From: CAWBYL01 sp963793025 | Lineage (GTDB): Bacteria; Actinomycetota; Acidimicrobiia; Acidimicrobiales; Acidimicrobilacustridaceae | Direction: 5' to 3' | Assembly: GCA_963793025.1 (NCBI GenBank) | Contig: CAWBYL010000005.1 | Coordinates: 248,001 to 312,000 of the forward strand | DNA length: 64,000 nt | Part shown: positions 18,715-25,141 of the stretch, piece by piece | How positions within the stretch are numbered: position 1 is the first letter of the stretch | Layout: each line of letters starts with the position of its first letter | Made by a program: the position numbers and the translations under genes | Notes under the pieces: model-generated | What the model was told of the DNA's origin: nothing | The model's input: only the letters and a program-made list of their open reading frames with translations | Database searches by the model: none

Positions 18715-18732
18715 AGTTACCGGCCGGTAACT
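18715..18732. promoter_or_regulatory. Palindromic operator, TetR type
   Basis: A perfect 18-base palindrome, AGTTACCGG followed by its reverse complement, lies midway between the divergent methyltransferase and acyl-CoA dehydrogenase starts. Palindromes of the TTACCGGCCGGTAA kind are bound by TetR-family regulators of lipid metabolism in actinobacteria. The regulator is not adjacent. Confidence 0.6.
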
Positions 18733-18794
18733 TGGAGAGCGCGCTCCGCCACCAGTCTCGGCCCGCCGTCCACATCCAGTGAGGTGCATGCCCG

Positions 18795-20012
18795 ATGTCC
18801 GATTTCAGCCTCGACCTCAACGAGGACCAGCTCACCATCCAGAAGTGGGTCCACGACTTCGCCGAATCAGTCGTGCGACCGGTCGCCGAGGAGTGGGACG
18901 AGCGGGAGGAGTTCCCGTGGCCGGTGGTCCGTGAGGCCGCTCAGATCGGGCTCTACGGCTGGGAGTTCATGGCCACCAACATGGCCGACCCCACCGGGCT
19001 CACCCTGCCCCTCGCCATCGAGGAGCTCTTCTGGGGGGATGCGGGAATCGGCCTGTCGATCATGGGATCGGGTCTCGCCGCCGCCGGCATCAGCGGGAAC
19101 GGCACCCAGGAGCAGGTGATGGAGTGGGTGCCGCAGTGCTACGGCACCGCCGACGACGTGAAGCTCGGCGCCTTCTGCGTGAGCGAGCCCGACGCCGGCT
19201 CCGACGTCTCCTCGCTGCGCACGCGGGCCGTCTACGACGAGGCCACCGACGAGTGGGTCATCAACGGCACCAAGGCGTGGATCACCAACGGCGGCATCGC
19301 CGACGTGCACGTCGTCGTCGCCGCCGTGGATCCCGAGCTCAAGGGTCGGGGTCAGGCCAGCTTCGTCGTCCCTCCCGGCACCAAGGGCCTGTCCATGGGC
19401 CAGAAGTACAAGAAGCACGGGATCAAGGCATCGCACACCTCCGAGGTCGTGCTCGACGACGTCCGGGTGCCGGGACGCTGCCTGCTCGGCGGCAAGGAGA
19501 AGCTCGATGCCCGCCTGGCGCGCGGCCACGAGGCTGGCCACACCGGGGCGAAGCAGCCGGCCATGGCCACCTTCGAGGCCACCCGCCCTGCGGTGGGCGC
19601 TCAGGCGGTCGGCGTGGCCCGGGCGGCCTACGAGTTCGCCCTCGACTACGCCAAGGAGCGCGAGGCGTTCGGGCGGCCGATCATCATGAACCAGGCCATC
19701 GCCTTCAAGTTGGCCGACATGAAGATGGAGATCGATGCGGCCCGCCTGCTGGTCCACCGCGCCGCGTGGATGGCGGCCACCCGCAAGGAGTTCGTGGCCG
19801 GCGAGGGTTCGATGTCCAAGCTGAAGGCCGGTGAGGTCGCGGTGTGGGTCACCGAACAGGCCATCCAGATCCTCGGCGGCTACGGCTACACCCGGGAGTA
19901 CCCGGTGGAGCGTTGGCATCGGGATGCCAAGATCTACACGATCTTCGAGGGCACCTCGGAGATCCAGCGCCTGGTCATCAGCCGCAACATCTCCGGCCTG
20001 CGCATCCAGTAG
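18795..20012 (+). CDS. Acyl-CoA dehydrogenase
   Basis: 405 residues of the ACAD fold. FAD and substrate signatures are present: FCVSEPDAGSDVSSLRTRA and the C-terminal EQAIQILGGYGYTREYPVERWHRDAKIYTIFEGTSEIQR. The residue before GGYGY and the region near 245 would hold the catalytic base; Glu in IFEGTSEIQ is present. It oxidises an acyl-CoA to the enoyl-CoA, passing electrons to ETF. Substrate range cannot be read. It starts at ATG after GTGAGG, with a likely lipid-regulator operator upstream. Confidence 0.92.
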   Translation: MSDFSLDLNEDQLTIQKWVHDFAESVVRPVAEEWDEREEFPWPVVREAAQIGLYGWEFMATNMADPTGLTLPLAIEELFWGDAGIGLSIMGSGLAAAGISGNGTQEQVMEWVPQCYGTADDVKLGAFCVSEPDAGSDVSSLRTRAVYDEATDEWVINGTKAWITNGGIADVHVVVAAVDPELKGRGQASFVVPPGTKGLSMGQKYKKHGIKASHTSEVVLDDVRVPGRCLLGGKEKLDARLARGHEAGHTGAKQPAMATFEATRPAVGAQAVGVARAAYEFALDYAKEREAFGRPIIMNQAIAFKLADMKMEIDAARLLVHRAAWMAATRKEFVAGEGSMSKLKAGEVAVWVTEQAIQILGGYGYTREYPVERWHRDAKIYTIFEGTSEIQRLVISRNISGLRIQ

Positions 20013-20065
20013 GTCGACCAGGGAGCATCTGGCGAGACTGAGAATCCGGGAGTGTTCGGGTGCCA

Positions 20066-20094
20066 GGCATGGCCGGCGTTTCCGGATGGTTGCC
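20066..20094 (+). repeat. Boundary hairpin A
   Basis: Outer arms GGCA/TGCC, inner arms CCGG/CCGG, with GCCGGCGTT spanning the inner arm and loop. It marks the left edge of the accessory island, between the acyl-CoA dehydrogenase and the MazEF-like pair. Confidence 0.5.
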
Positions 20095-20119
20095 ACGGAC
20101 TGTCATACATTGCTAGCAT
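20090..20119 (+). promoter_or_regulatory. Promoter of the MazEF-like pair
   Basis: TTGCCA (20090-20095), an 18-base spacer, then TAGCAT (20114-20119), six bases before the antitoxin ATG. The -35 box falls in the right arm of boundary hairpin A, so the hairpin supplies part of the promoter. Confidence 0.5.
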
Positions 20120-20125
20120 CGCCGT

Positions 20126-20377
20126 ATGACGATGCTGAGCTTCCGCGTCGATGACCACGACGCGACCGCAGCGCAACGATGGGCCGAAGCACTCGGGGTC
20201 GACCGCTCCGAGCTTCTGCGTGAGGCGCTTCGTCGCCACCTCGACCGTCTCGCCTCCGAAGAGGACGGCGACCGCTGGGAGGCTTCCCCGTTGCAGTCGG
20301 GTGAGACCGCTCTGGCCGAGATCGCCGATTGGGGACCGGCGGAGGACTGGTCGGAGTGGGCTGATGCAGCGGGGTGA
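20126..20377 (+). CDS. Ribbon-helix-helix antitoxin of a MazEF-like pair
   Basis: 83 residues. The N-terminal 45 residues form a CopG/Arc-type ribbon-helix-helix DNA-binding domain (TMLSFRVDDHDATAAQRWAEALGVDRSELLREALRRHL). The acidic, Trp-rich tail (IADWGPAEDWSEWADAAG) is the likely toxin-neutralising segment. It overlaps the toxin start by 14 bases, the usual antitoxin-first arrangement, and probably represses its own promoter. The leaderless promoter six bases upstream fixes the start. Confidence 0.85.
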   Translation: MTMLSFRVDDHDATAAQRWAEALGVDRSELLREALRRHLDRLASEEDGDRWEASPLQSGETALAEIADWGPAEDWSEWADAAG

Positions 20378-20669
20378 GGTCTGGTTCGCGGCGACTCCGG
20401 GTGGAGACCGCCCCGTGTTGGTGCTCACACGAGACCCAGTGGCAGACAGGATCGGATCGGTGGTCGTGGCCGCACTCACGCGGACCCGTCGGGGTCTCGC
20501 GTCGGAGCTGGAGTTGACAGAGGCCGACGGCGTCCCGACCAGCAGCGTCGTCAACTTCGACAACATCCACACGATCCGACGAGAGACGTTCCGGCGTCGG
20601 GTCGCCACGTTGTCACCGGCCCGCATGGCTGAAGCCTGTCGAACCCTCCAGGCAGCGACGGGCTGCTAA
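20364..20669 (+). CDS. MazF/PemK-family endoribonuclease toxin
   Basis: 101 residues. It has the PemK/MazF start MQRGEVWFAATPGGDRPVLVLTRD, the strand VVVAALTRTRRGLASELEL and the segment SSVVNFDNIHTIRRETFRRRV, all typical of the family. These toxins cut single-stranded RNA at short sequences and stop growth when the antitoxin is lost. The stop codon lies inside boundary hairpin B, so the cassette ends exactly with the gene. Confidence 0.88.
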   Translation: MQRGEVWFAATPGGDRPVLVLTRDPVADRIGSVVVAALTRTRRGLASELELTEADGVPTSSVVNFDNIHTIRRETFRRRVATLSPARMAEACRTLQAATGC

Positions 20670-20691
20670 CCCGGCGGTATGGGGCGCAGCC
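20661..20691 (+). repeat. Boundary hairpin B
   Basis: Outer arms GGCTGC/GCAGCC (six perfect pairs), inner arms CCC/GGG, loop with GGCGGT. It lies between the MazF stop at 20669 and the convergent membrane-protein stop at 20700. Confidence 0.6.
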
Positions 20692-20699
20692 CCCTTCAG

Positions 20700-21137
20700 C
20701 TATCGAGGGCTCAGCGCTGGGCGATGCAGACGCTCTCGGTTGATCTGAGCAGACGCGAGTCCAGCGATGAAGAGAGCCGCACAGCCGACCGCGACGAGGA
20801 GAACAACGTTCGCTGCCGCCTGGCTTGCGTCCGCCCACTCTGGGTCGCCCTTCCACATCAGGCGTGTGAAGCCGAACAAGACTGCGCCAACTGCTCCGAC
20901 GGTCATCGCCGTCACCGGTGCCCATCGGCGCCCGTGAACGAGGGCGACGGTCAGCAGCACAGCAGCGACGGCGAACATGACAAGCACGACCTTCATGACC
21001 AGCCGACTGGTGTCTGGGAGGTCACGCATCTCGCCGACGAACGGAAGCGCGACGAGGCAGCAGAGCACGTACACGCCGCAACAGATGACGACAGCCGCCG
21101 TCAGGAGACGATTGGGCCTCGCCGCTTCATCCGCCAT
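20700..21137 (-). CDS. Small four-helix membrane protein
   Basis: 145 residues with four predicted membrane helices: LLTAAVVICCGVYVLCCLVALPF, VVLVMFAVAAVLLTVALVHG, VTAMTVGAVGAVLFGF and ANVVLLVAVGCAALFIAGLA. I recognise no family and no catalytic motif. An upstream GTG at 21155 is an alternative start. It is a single-gene unit between boundary hairpins B and C, on the opposite strand to the MazEF-like pair. Confidence 0.6.
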   Translation of the reverse strand: MADEAARPNRLLTAAVVICCGVYVLCCLVALPFVGEMRDLPDTSRLVMKVVLVMFAVAAVLLTVALVHGRRWAPVTAMTVGAVGAVLFGFTRLMWKGDPEWADASQAAANVVLLVAVGCAALFIAGLASAQINRERLHRPALSPR

Positions 21138-21177
21138 GAGTCGGAAGCCTTTCACGATCGCTCACTGCGGCGACTGT

Positions 21178-21198
21178 CACCCAGTCCCGGGTTCGGTG
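21178..21198 (+). repeat. Boundary hairpin C (degenerate)
   Basis: Arms CACC/GGTG around CAGTCCCGGGTTC. Compared with hairpin H (CACCCAGTCCCGGCGTTC) it has lost a base in the loop. It directly abuts the relE stop at 21199. Confidence 0.4.
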
Positions 21199-21468
21199 CT
21201 ACCGAGGGCGGTAGACGTCGCTGCGGTGTTGGATCCGAACTACGAGCACCTGGTGGCGCTCGTGGTCGAGCCGGTAGATGATCCGGTACGCACCGCGTCG
21301 GGCGGACCAGTAACTGGTGAGCTCACGCTGAAGCGGCTTGCCCACGACGGTCGGCTGCTCGCAGAGCGGGCCGAGCATGAACTCGACGATCGCCGCGGCC
21401 ACGCCCTCGCTCAGCCGATCGAGCGACCGGGTGGCAGGTGCGGCCACGGCCAGCTCCCAGGGGCTCAA
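21199..21468 (-). CDS. RelE/ParE-family toxin
   Basis: 89 residues. It has the compact RelE fold signature: a helical N terminus (AVAAPATRSLDRLSEGVAAAIVEF), then GKPLQRELTSYWSARRGAYRIIYRLD and a final strand VLVVRIQHRSDVYRPR, with the Arg and Tyr residues typical of mRNA-cutting RelE toxins. The GTGA/ATGA-type four-base overlap with the upstream antitoxin shows a coupled operon. A 44-base fragment of a close copy occurs at 36431. Confidence 0.87.
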   Translation of the reverse strand: MSPWELAVAAPATRSLDRLSEGVAAAIVEFMLGPLCEQPTVVGKPLQRELTSYWSARRGAYRIIYRLDHERHQVLVVRIQHRSDVYRPR

Positions 21469-21740
21469 TGCTTGAGGTAGCGGTCGCGCAGCGCCGCCGC
21501 GTCGACGATCTCACCGGCGTCGATCGCGGCCTCGGCTCTGCGGATCTCGCGCATCGCCTTCGGGTCCGAGAGGATGTCGAGGGTCTCCTCGAGCGACTCG
21601 AGCTCGTCCGGGCTCATGATCACGGCGGCCGGTCGGCCGTGGCGGGTGAGGACCACGCGGTCGTGGCGTTCCTCGACCCCGTCGACGATCTCCGACAGTC
21701 GCTTCTTGATCTCGGCGAGGGAAAGGACTACGTCAGACAT
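21465..21740 (-). CDS. Phd/YefM-family antitoxin
   Basis: 91 residues. MSDVVLSLAEIKKRLSEIVDGVEERHDRVVLTRHGRPAAVIMSPDE is the Phd/YefM DNA-binding domain; the acidic C terminus (EIRRAEAAIDAGEIVDAAALRDRYL) should wrap the RelE toxin. The start at 21740 rather than 21758 is supported by TACAAT seven bases upstream on the minus strand. The gene precedes the toxin with a four-base overlap. Confidence 0.86.
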   Translation of the reverse strand: MSDVVLSLAEIKKRLSEIVDGVEERHDRVVLTRHGRPAAVIMSPDELESLEETLDILSDPKAMREIRRAEAAIDAGEIVDAAALRDRYLKH

Positions 21741-21798
21741 GACCAGAATTGTAGTCACAGTTCTCCGAGGTCAACCGTCCTAGAAGCGCCGTTCGCTG

Positions 21799-21825
21799 GC
21801 GTACGCTCCCGGCGATCGGGGACGC
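21799..21825 (+). repeat. Boundary hairpin D
   Basis: Outer arms GCGT/ACGC, inner arms CCC/GGG, loop GGCGATC. It lies between two divergent gene starts (antitoxin 21740 and lipoprotein 21854), where a terminator would make no sense. Confidence 0.5.
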
Positions 21826-21853
21826 GATCTCGATCACAACAGTGGAGACTTGG

Positions 21854-22258
21854 ATGATGTCGAGACCCGCTGGCTTCATAGTGTCTGTCGCTCTGGCAGC
21901 CGGCCTGGCCTTTGCAGGGTGCAGCGACGAGGCCCCGACTGCGAAAGATGATCCGATCGTCGGCTTCTGCGTGGGCATTGCTGACGCGAACGCCGCGCTC
22001 CGCGAGCTGTCGTCGGAGAGTGATCCGGATCCAGGCCTCCAGGCAGCGGCGGGACAACTCGACGGGATCCCAACGGGCACGTTCCGAGACCAGGCGACGT
22101 TGGTGCTGCTCCGGCTGGAGGTTGTGGCCGAGGACGGCGTCGGGCCGGTCTCCGGCGCTGAACAAGCCGCTCTTCGAGGTGCGTTGTCCGAGGTGTCTTC
22201 GGAGTGCACCTCCCGCGGCCAGGCACTCGATCTGCTCCAAGGCTTCTCTTCCACCTGA
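21854..22258 (+). CDS. Small lipoprotein of unknown function
   Basis: 134 residues. A signal peptide with lipobox AFAGC lies at about residues 8-25, so the mature protein should be anchored to the outside of the membrane by a lipidated Cys. The rest is helical with two Cys (FCVGIAD and SSECTSRG) that could form a disulfide. No family is recognised. GGAG seven bases upstream supports the ATG at 21854; a GTG at 21842 and ATG at 21857 are alternatives. Confidence 0.65.
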   Translation: MMSRPAGFIVSVALAAGLAFAGCSDEAPTAKDDPIVGFCVGIADANAALRELSSESDPDPGLQAAAGQLDGIPTGTFRDQATLVLLRLEVVAEDGVGPVSGAEQAALRGALSEVSSECTSRGQALDLLQGFSST

Positions 22259-22266
22259 GCAGGGCA

Positions 22267-22306
22267 CTGAGACCGACTCACACCCGGCGTTTGAGGACGG
22301 TCTCAG
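22267..22306 (+). repeat. Boundary hairpin E
   Basis: The best-formed copy: outer arms CTGAGACCG/CGGTCTCAG (nine perfect pairs), small unpaired spacers A and GA, inner arms CTCA/TGAG, loop CACCCGGCGTT. The lipoprotein stops at 22258 and 22303 flank or enter it. Confidence 0.65.
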
Positions 22307-22671
22307 CTACAGGTCATCAGACCGGTGATGATCCATCCGCCGTTCACCGGACTCACTTCGACCGTCCCTACGTTGCGGCCGTCTCGGACCAGTAGGTAGG
22401 TGTTCGGACGGGTCGGTAGCTCGGAGGCGACGAGCGCACCGCTCGGCAGGTTCACACGGTTCGGCGGATCGGCGAGCGCTTCTTCGACGGTGGGAGCGCC
22501 CTGGGCATCCGGCGCGACGTCGAGGGCCATACCTTGCCGGTTCGTGCACGAGAGTTCCACGTCGGTCGCTTGCGGAGGTCCGATCGTCACCGACGACGGG
22601 CCGGACGACGAGCACCCAGCGATCGCAGCGACTCCTAGAGCCGCAGACAGCAGGACACCGATCCGCTTCAT
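22303..22671 (-). CDS. Small lipoprotein of unknown function
   Basis: 122 residues. The signal peptide MKRIGVLLSAALGVAAIAGC ends in a lipobox Cys near residue 20. The mature part contains two Cys (ELSCTNRQ and GLMTCS) likely bridged, and strands such as TYLLVRDGRNVGTVEVSPVNGGWIITG. No family is recognised. Tandem ATGs at 22674 and 22671 leave the start uncertain by one codon. TAACGT about ten bases upstream may be the -10 box. It is a single-gene unit between hairpins E and F. Confidence 0.65.
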   Translation of the reverse strand: MKRIGVLLSAALGVAAIAGCSSSGPSSVTIGPPQATDVELSCTNRQGMALDVAPDAQGAPTVEEALADPPNRVNLPSGALVASELPTRPNTYLLVRDGRNVGTVEVSPVNGGWIITGLMTCS

Positions 22672-22718
22672 CATCTGGGGTTGGACGTTAGGTGTAGGCC
22701 GGGGGTTCCCGCTGGGCT

Positions 22719-22756
22719 GCCGAGTAAGCAACTCCCTCCCGGCGTTTGGAGACGGC
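22719..22756 (+). repeat. Boundary hairpin F
   Basis: Outer arms GCCG/CGGC, inner arms CTCC/GGAG, loop CTCCCGGCGTTT. It lies between divergent gene starts (22671 and 22811). Confidence 0.55.
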
Positions 22757-22810
22757 CATGGCGGGTAGCGTCCGGTGCACCATCAGCCGGGCGGATCTTG
22801 CGGTGATGCG

Positions 22811-22990
22811 ATGAACCCGAGGTCGCCTCAGGTCACTTTCAGCGTTCTCGGGAGTGGCTTCGGGATCGTCCGGTTCATCGAGGGCCTGAGCTCTGGCGCT
22901 CCGGTCCTCGACCAGATGGTCTGGCGTGCGCTGTTCGTGGCCGGAGCGCTGCTCACCGTCTACTTCCTGCGGATGCCGGACGTCGATTGA
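22811..22990 (+). CDS. Tiny membrane-anchored ORF
   Basis: 59 residues starting MNPRSPQVTFSVLG. One hydrophobic helix near the C terminus (WRALFVAGALLTVYFL) suggests a single-pass membrane peptide. No family is recognised and no strong Shine-Dalgarno is seen; a start at 22775 would add 12 residues. It is kept because it fills the space between hairpins F and G exactly as larger genes fill other intervals. Confidence 0.42.
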   Translation: MNPRSPQVTFSVLGSGFGIVRFIEGLSSGAPVLDQMVWRALFVAGALLTVYFLRMPDVD

Positions 22991-23007
22991 GGGCAGGGTC
23001 CGCCCCG

Positions 23008-23043
23008 GGTTGTGTCACCCCTTCCCGGCGTTCCGGGGCAACC
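23008..23043 (+). repeat. Boundary hairpin G
   Basis: Outer arms GGTTG/CAACC, a five-base left spacer, inner arms CCCC/GGGG, loop TTCCCGGCGTTCC. Its right end coincides with the point where istB homology begins. Confidence 0.62.
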
Positions 23044-23656
23044 ACCCGGCGTCGGCAAAACCCACATCGCGGCCGGGCTCGCCCGCCGCGCCGCTGAGAC
23101 CGGCTACCGCACCTACTTCACCACCGCCGCCGACCTCGCCGCCCGCTGCCACCGAGCCGCCATCGAAGGCCGCTGGGCCTACACCATGCGCTTCTTCGCC
23201 GGCCCCACCCTCCTCGTCATCGATGAGCTGGGGTACCTCCCCCTCCCCGCCGAAGCCGCCAGCGCCCTCTTCCAAGTCGTCTCCCAGCGCTACCTCAAGA
23301 CCTCGATCGTGATCACCACCAACCGAGGCGTCGGCGCCTGGGGCGACATCCTCGGCGACACCACCGTCGCCGCCGCCATGCTCGACCGGCTCCTGCACCG
23401 CTCCGTCGTCATCAACCTCGACGGCGACAGCTACCGCCTCCGCGACCACCACGCCCGCACCGACACCCTCCGCCGAGCCACCACCGGCAACCGCAACCCC
23501 TACCTTGACCACCCCTCACAGGTGAGGAACTTCGACGAGCACACCTGGGGAACATCGGCGAGCGCCATCAAGGCCAGCAGGACGAAGCAATCGTTTGAGC
23601 AGCCGCCAGGCAACGCCATCGAGCGCAACCCTCCAGGCGACACGGGCACCACGTAG
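23041..23656 (+). pseudogene. Truncated IstB-like ATPase of an IS21-family element
   Basis: The remaining coding sequence begins inside the Walker A motif (QPPGVGKTHIAAGLARRAAETGYRT, expected GPPGVGKTH) and continues through LLVIDELGYLPL (Walker B), TNRGVGAWGDILGDTTVAAAMLDRLLHRSVVINLDGDSYR and a C-terminal tail. The roughly 100 N-terminal residues of IstB and the whole istA transposase gene are missing, so the element cannot move. The break coincides with boundary hairpin G, and hairpin H follows the stop codon directly, so the fragment behaves as one cassette of the array. Confidence 0.8.
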
Positions 23657-23688
23657 GTGCCACCCAGTCCCGGCGTTCTGGGATGCAC
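23657..23688 (+). repeat. Boundary hairpin H
   Basis: Outer arms GTGC/GCAC, two-base spacers, inner arms CCCAG/CTGGG, loop TCCCGGCGTT. It begins at the base after the istB stop. Hairpin L is nearly identical over 27 bases. Confidence 0.65.
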
Positions 23689-23727
23689 ACCCTTGACAGG
23701 GCGGAGCTCTGATTCGACGCTTGCAGG

Positions 23728-23904
23728 ATGAGCGATGAGTCCCGCCTGCCGATGGAGCCGGTTGCCGAACCTTGGCGGTGGGTCTCACCGGCCGAGATCA
23801 TCCGGGGCGGGGACGGACCAGAGCCGGCCGGTGTGCGTGAGCCTCGCCATCCCAAAGCGCCTTCGGGAGCGTCCCCGATGTACTCCGACCCCAGGAACAA
23901 CTAG
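23728..23904 (+). CDS. Tiny ORF of unknown function
   Basis: 58 residues starting MSDESRLPMEPVAEPWRWVSPAEIIRG and ending YSDPRNN. It is hydrophilic, Pro/Glu/Arg-rich, without a membrane segment or Cys. No family is recognised. The only support is its clean reading and its position: it lies between hairpins H and I and stops nine bases before hairpin I. AGG just before the ATG is too close to be a normal Shine-Dalgarno. Confidence 0.38.
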   Translation: MSDESRLPMEPVAEPWRWVSPAEIIRGGDGPEPAGVREPRHPKAPSGASPMYSDPRNN

Positions 23905-23912
23905 ACACCCGG

Positions 23913-23933
23913 ACCCGGCGATCGGGGGCGCTG
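23913..23933 (+). repeat. Boundary hairpin I (weak)
   Basis: Contains ACCCGGCGATCGGGGGCGC; inner arms CCC/GGG pair across GGCGATC but no convincing outer arms are seen. It is assigned to the family by its core sequence and its position nine bases after a stop codon. Confidence 0.4.
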
Positions 23934-23981
23934 AGATCGTCGGGGCCGGAGCAGAGTCCGCACGTGCAGTGAGCCGCTGAC

Positions 23982-24461
23982 CTAGGTGCCCACGGTGAAG
24001 GACGTCTGGAGATTTGCTACGTCCCCGCCGTTCTCGATGCAGGTTTCGGCCGCATGCCGCACCTCGACACCGGCAACGTCTTCCACAAGGTCGGGAGGGA
24101 TGAAGCCACCCCCAGCGACGACACCGGCACCTATGCGGATCTCTTGGCCGTCGGGTAGGAGGATCGCTCCAGGACTTTCTTGCCACGTCGTTCCGGTCGG
24201 CCACACGATCGGTCACGGTGCACGATCATCGCCTTGGTCGAGACCAAGGCATCCAGTGGCCCCGTCAAGGGTGATGCGCCCGGCAACGATCGCGTCCATG
24301 ATGGCCACCTCCCTCGTGGACCCAACCGTGAGGACTGGGCCATCGACGGCGCCGATCGTCGCCTTGGAGCCGTCGGTCGCGCAGCCCGCGACGCAGATCA
24401 CGAGCAGCAGCGCAACGGCTGTGAGTGATCGGCGACGACCGTGGTCCCGCAGGAGGCGCAT
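23982..24461 (-). pseudogene. Lipoprotein gene interrupted by one in-frame TGA
   Basis: Reading from the ATG at 24461 gives a lipoprotein signal peptide (SLTAVALLLVICVAGC) and a strand-rich domain to GATGCLGLDQGDDRAP, where a TGA (24215-24213) stops translation. The same frame continues without any other stop for about 75 codons (PIVWPTGTTWQESPGAILLPDGQEI and on to SFTVGT), plainly the rest of the same protein; WPTGTTW is a motif I associate with such lipoproteins. A single nonsense change is the simplest explanation. Readthrough or recoding is possible but nothing nearby indicates it. Confidence 0.65.
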
Positions 24462-24584
24462 TGACCAAGGCTACGGAGACCGTGACCAGCGGGGTCGTCG
24501 CCGTCGTCGCTCGCCGGGTGGTGGTTCAGATCGAGCATCGACCCGCGACCCACCGACGAGTCGGTTGCTGCACCGTGGCATAAG

Positions 24585-24630
24585 TGCCGCTCGGTGCGTC
24601 CCACCGATCCGGCGGTCTGGGATGCCGGCA
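24585..24630 (+). repeat. Boundary hairpin K
   Basis: Core ATCCGGCGGTCTGGGATGC, almost identical to hairpin L. Inner arms CCCA/TGGG, possible outer arms TGCCG/CGGCA with long spacers. It lies between divergent gene starts (24461 and 24739). Confidence 0.5.
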
Positions 24631-24738
24631 GGATCACGCAGTGGTTCCGCCTTCGGGCCGCCCGCGCTAGGCGAAGGGTCGTCGGGTACCGTCCTGCGTG
24701 GCCCGCGTTTCGGTGGACCTCGAGGCAAGGACACTCGA

Positions 24739-24999
24739 ATGCCAAAGCTGATCGCAACCCACGAGGTCGACGACGTCGCTCACTGGCTGTCGTCTCCGAA
24801 ACGAGTCGAGGTCTTCGGTTCCGTTGCGAGCGACATTCGCACCTTCGTCGACCCGGCGAATCCCAGCCGAGTCGGTCTCAGCATGGACGTCTCCGACATG
24901 GACGCCTTTCAGGCAGTCATGGAGAGCGAAGCGGGTGCTGCCGCCATGGAATACGACGGCGTCCGCCAAGCCACGCTGGTCGTCCTCGTCGAGAGCTGA
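24739..24999 (+). CDS. Conserved small protein of unknown function
   Basis: 86 residues, MPKLIATHEVDDVAHWLSSPKRVEVF and ending QATLVVLVES. The pattern (HEVDDVAHWL, RTFVDPANPSRVGLSMDV, AFQAVMESEAGAAAMEYDGV) looks like a dimeric alpha-beta barrel protein of the kind common in actinobacteria, similar in layout to small monooxygenase or cyclase-like proteins, but no catalytic residues are assigned. CAAGGA seven bases before the ATG is the likely ribosome binding site. It is a single-gene unit between hairpins K and L. Confidence 0.68.
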   Translation: MPKLIATHEVDDVAHWLSSPKRVEVFGSVASDIRTFVDPANPSRVGLSMDVSDMDAFQAVMESEAGAAAMEYDGVRQATLVVLVES

Positions 25000-25073
25000 C
25001 GTCAACGGCGGTCACGCGGCTAACTCATTCACGACCGGGCATAGGGCACAGGTGATCAGGGGATGCGGGACAC

Positions 25074-25118
25074 CGAGGAACGCCACCCAGGCCCGGCGGT
25101 CTGGGATGCACCTCCTCG
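25074..25118 (+). repeat. Boundary hairpin L
   Basis: Outer arms CGAGGA/TCCTCG, spacers of six and seven bases, inner arms CCCAG/CTGGG, loop GCCCGGCGGT. Confidence 0.65.
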
Positions 25119-25141
25119 CACGTCAGCGACGGCGAATGTGT

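Noticed and set aside
20066..25118. Canonical integron attC sites
   Set aside because: I looked for RYYYAAC and GTTRRRY at the stem bases of the hairpins. They are not present in a consistent way, and no integrase is encoded in the window, so the sites are reported as integron-like only.
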